From Gp6-AA40 sp032156805 (GTDB taxonomy: Bacteria > Acidobacteriota > Vicinamibacteria > Vicinamibacterales > UBA2999), in assembly GCA_032156805.1 (NCBI GenBank), contig JALDXQ010000284.1, positions 1-7,540 on the forward strand: a stretch of DNA of 7,540 bases. The letters are read 5' to 3'. Both the position numbers and the translations under genes were made by a program. Numbering within the stretch: the stretch's first letter is position 1; every line of letters starts with the position of its first letter. The notes under the pieces were generated by a model. The model was not told the DNA's origin and made no database searches. It saw only the letters and a program-made list of their open reading frames with translations. This document shows, in pieces, positions 6,226 through 7,540 of the stretch.

Positions 6226-6262
6226 GTACCGTACTATAGAGAGCCTTGAAGCGATCTCGCAA
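6226..6262 (-). promoter_or_regulatory. Probable promoter of the DUF2461 gene
   Basis: On the minus strand, TTGCGA (6262-6257; 4/6 to TTGACA) is followed after 18 bases by TATAGT (6238-6233; 5/6 to TATAAT). Standard spacing puts the transcript start near 6226, giving a leader of about 12 bases before ATG 6214. The -35 lies inside the first codons of the divergent topoisomerase gene. Confidence 0.5.
6232..6245 (+). promoter_or_regulatory. Probable -10 element for the topoisomerase gene, overlapping the opposite -10
   Basis: TACTAT (6232-6237; 4/6 to TATAAT) shares five bases with the minus-strand TATAGT. Standard spacing places the start near 6244, two bases before the TTG start codon. No convincing -35 is visible at 16-19 bases upstream, and only a poor AGAG precedes the start. 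Promoter activity is inferred. Confidence 0.35.
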
Positions 6263-7540
6263 AGGCTCACCCTCGCTGTTCGACCTTCCTGACGATCAGG
6301 CGGCCCCGCCGTCGCCACCCGGAGGTGCAGAAGGCGTTGCGTTACACGAGGCGGCCCAGAGCCGTTACCTCAACTACGCGCTCTCGGTCATCACCTCGCG
6401 TGCACTGCCTGATGTTCGCGACGGCCTGAAGCCGGTTCAACGCCGCATCCTTTACACGATGTGGCAACAAAACCTGACGGCGGACACCAAGCACCGCAAG
6501 TGCGCGAAGGTCGTTGGCGACGTGATGGGCAGCTATCACCCGCATGGCGACGCGGCGCTCTACGAGACGCTGGTGCGCATGGCGCAGTCGTTCTCGCTCC
6601 GCTACCCGCTCGTCGACGGTTCGGGCAACTTCGGCTCCCTCGACGGTGATCCGGCCGCGGCGATGCGTTACACGGAATGCCGGCTGGCGCGCATCTCGGA
6701 CGAGATGCTCATCGAGATCGAGCAGCGCACGGTTCCGTTCCGTCCCAATTACGACGGCACGAAGACCGAGCCGGTCGTCCTGCCGGCGCGAATACCGAAT
6801 CTTCTGATCAACGGCACGACTGGTATCGCCGTTGGCATGGCCACAAACATCCCGCCGCACAATCTGGGCGAGGTCTGTACCGCGCTCATCAAGCTGCTGG
6901 ACAACCCCGATCTGAGCAGTGTGCAGCTGTGCCGGTATGTCAAAGGCCCCGATTTTCCAACCGGCGCGCAGGTCCTCAATTCCCCCGATGAGTTGAAAGA
7001 GATCTACAAGACCGGCTCAGGGACCGTGCGGCTGCGCGCGACGTGGGAGGAAGGGCAGAGCTCTCGCACGAGCCAGACGATTCACATCACGAGCATCCCA
7101 TATGCGGTAAACAAGGCCGCACTCGTCGAGCGGATCGCCGAGGTCGCCGAGTCGCGCAAGTTGCCGCCGCTCCTCGACGTCAAGGATGTCTCGACTGATG
7201 ATGTCAGGATTGCGCTGGAGCTGAAGAAGGACGCCGATCCGAAGATGGTCATGGCGTATCTCTTCAAGAACACGCCACTCCAGACCAACTTCATCGTCAA
7301 CCTGACGTGCCTCATCCCGACCGAGAATGCCGAGGTCGGACGGCCCGAACGGCTCGACCTCAAGGCGATCCTCTGGCACTTCCTGCATTTCCGCCTCGAG
7401 GTCGTGACCAACCGTCTCGAGCACGAGCTCGAGTCACTCAGGAGGCGCATTCACATCCTCGAGGGTTTCGAGAAGGTCTTCGACGCGCTCGACGAGATCA
7501 TCCGCATCATCCGCAAGTCGGACGGCAAGGCGGACTCGGC
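6246..7540 (+). CDS. parC: Type IIA DNA topoisomerase subunit A (ParC/GyrA family), 3' end outside window
   Basis: This is the N-terminal 431 residues of the DNA breakage-reunion subunit, which cuts both strands, passes a second duplex and reseals. Conserved blocks: YLNYALSVITSRALPDVRDG (41-60), LKPVQRRILYTMW, then SYHPHGDAALYETLVRMAQ (97-115), FGSLDGDPAAAMRYTECRLA with the catalytic Tyr142, PARIPNLLINGTTGIAVGMA, NIPPHNL, the tower region, and coiled-coil LRRRIHILEGF near the edge. An in-frame TAG at 6237 bounds the frame, and TTG 6246 is the only ATG, GTG or TTG start before the conserved core. It gives a 32-residue extension (MKRSRKGSPSLFDLPDD, then Pro/Gly-rich). PARIPN, GPDFPT and GTVRLRA favour ParC, but a GyrA-like DGDPAAAMRYTE is also present. 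The C-terminal beta-pinwheel and a GyrA box, which would decide, lie outside. The quinolone-resistance position equal to Ser83 of E. coli GyrA is Ala103, and Asp87 is Glu107. Family certain; ParC versus GyrA about 65:35. Confidence 0.93.
   Translation, partial: MKRSRKGSPSLFDLPDDQAAPPSPPGGAEGVALHEAAQSRYLNYALSVITSRALPDVRDGLKPVQRRILYTMWQQNLTADTKHRKCAKVVGDVMGSYHPHGDAALYETLVRMAQSFSLRYPLVDGSGNFGSLDGDPAAAMRYTECRLARISDEMLIEIEQRTVPFRPNYDGTKTEPVVLPARIPNLLINGTTGIAVGMATNIPPHNLGEVCTALIKLLDNPDLSSVQLCRYVKGPDFPTGAQVLNSPDELKEIYKTGSGTVRLRATWEEGQSSRTSQTIHITSIPYAVNKAALVERIAEVAESRKLPPLLDVKDVSTDDVRIALELKKDADPKMVMAYLFKNTPLQTNFIVNLTCLIPTENAEVGRPERLDLKAILWHFLHFRLEVVTNRLEHELESLRRRIHILEGFEKVFDALDEIIRIIRKSDGKADS

Noticed and set aside
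5270..6292. Long + strand open frame (340 codons) starting inside the PtsJ-like gene and running across the DUF2461 gene
   Set aside because: It lies in another frame of ptsJ and then antisense to a well-conserved DUF2461 gene. Its product is Arg/His-rich with no recognisable domain. Long shadow frames are expected at this GC content.
6342..6860. Minus-strand open frame of 172 codons
   Set aside because: It is antisense to the most conserved part of the topoisomerase A subunit. The product is Arg/Val-rich without any known motif.

Overview
The window is GC-rich, gene-dense bacterial DNA. It holds six complete protein genes and the start of a seventh that runs off the right edge. No tRNA, rRNA, CRISPR array, transposase or phage gene is visible, and no gap between genes exceeds about 100 bases. 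The mix of genes (secreted YVTN beta-propeller, small c-type cytochrome, membrane-anchored MutS-like ATPase, tryptophan 2,3-dioxygenase, DUF2461 protein) and the GTTCAGG-type intergenic repeat suggest an environmental aerobic or respiring bacterium. My best guess is Acidobacteriota (Vicinamibacteria-like), inferred from gene content only and not proven. The window opens with 18 consecutive C residues, which looks like a contig end or sequencing artefact.

Left part (94-1492, + strand): a seven-bladed YVTN beta-propeller with a signal peptide is followed, after 82 bases of degenerate 7-bp repeats, by a 97-residue monoheme cytochrome c with a signal peptide. Both products are exported and probably belong to one periplasmic redox unit whose other parts are not in view.

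Centre (1489-4143, - strand): a MutS-domain-V ATPase with several transmembrane segments lies 27 bases upstream of kynA (tryptophan 2,3-dioxygenase), so the two probably form an operon. kynA meets the cytochrome gene tail to tail, and the two stop codons share one CTAG.

Right part: a PtsJ/MocR-type regulator (HTH plus aminotransferase-like domain) diverges from the MutS-like gene. The gap contains an AT-rich perfect 8+8 inverted repeat, a natural candidate operator. The regulator's 3' end overlaps by 92 bases the 3' end of a convergent DUF2461 gene. That gene in turn diverges, over only 31 bases, from a type IIA topoisomerase A subunit gene (ParC/GyrA family). The topoisomerase gene starts at a TTG and is cut by the window edge. 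The short gap carries a symmetric -10 element that could fire both ways.

Most of the content is recognisable housekeeping or accessory metabolism. I see no clearly new multi-gene system. The points most worth a second look are the regulator/operator/MutS-kynA arrangement, the symmetric promoter with a nearly leaderless TTG start, the 7-bp repeat array and the two tail-to-tail overlaps.
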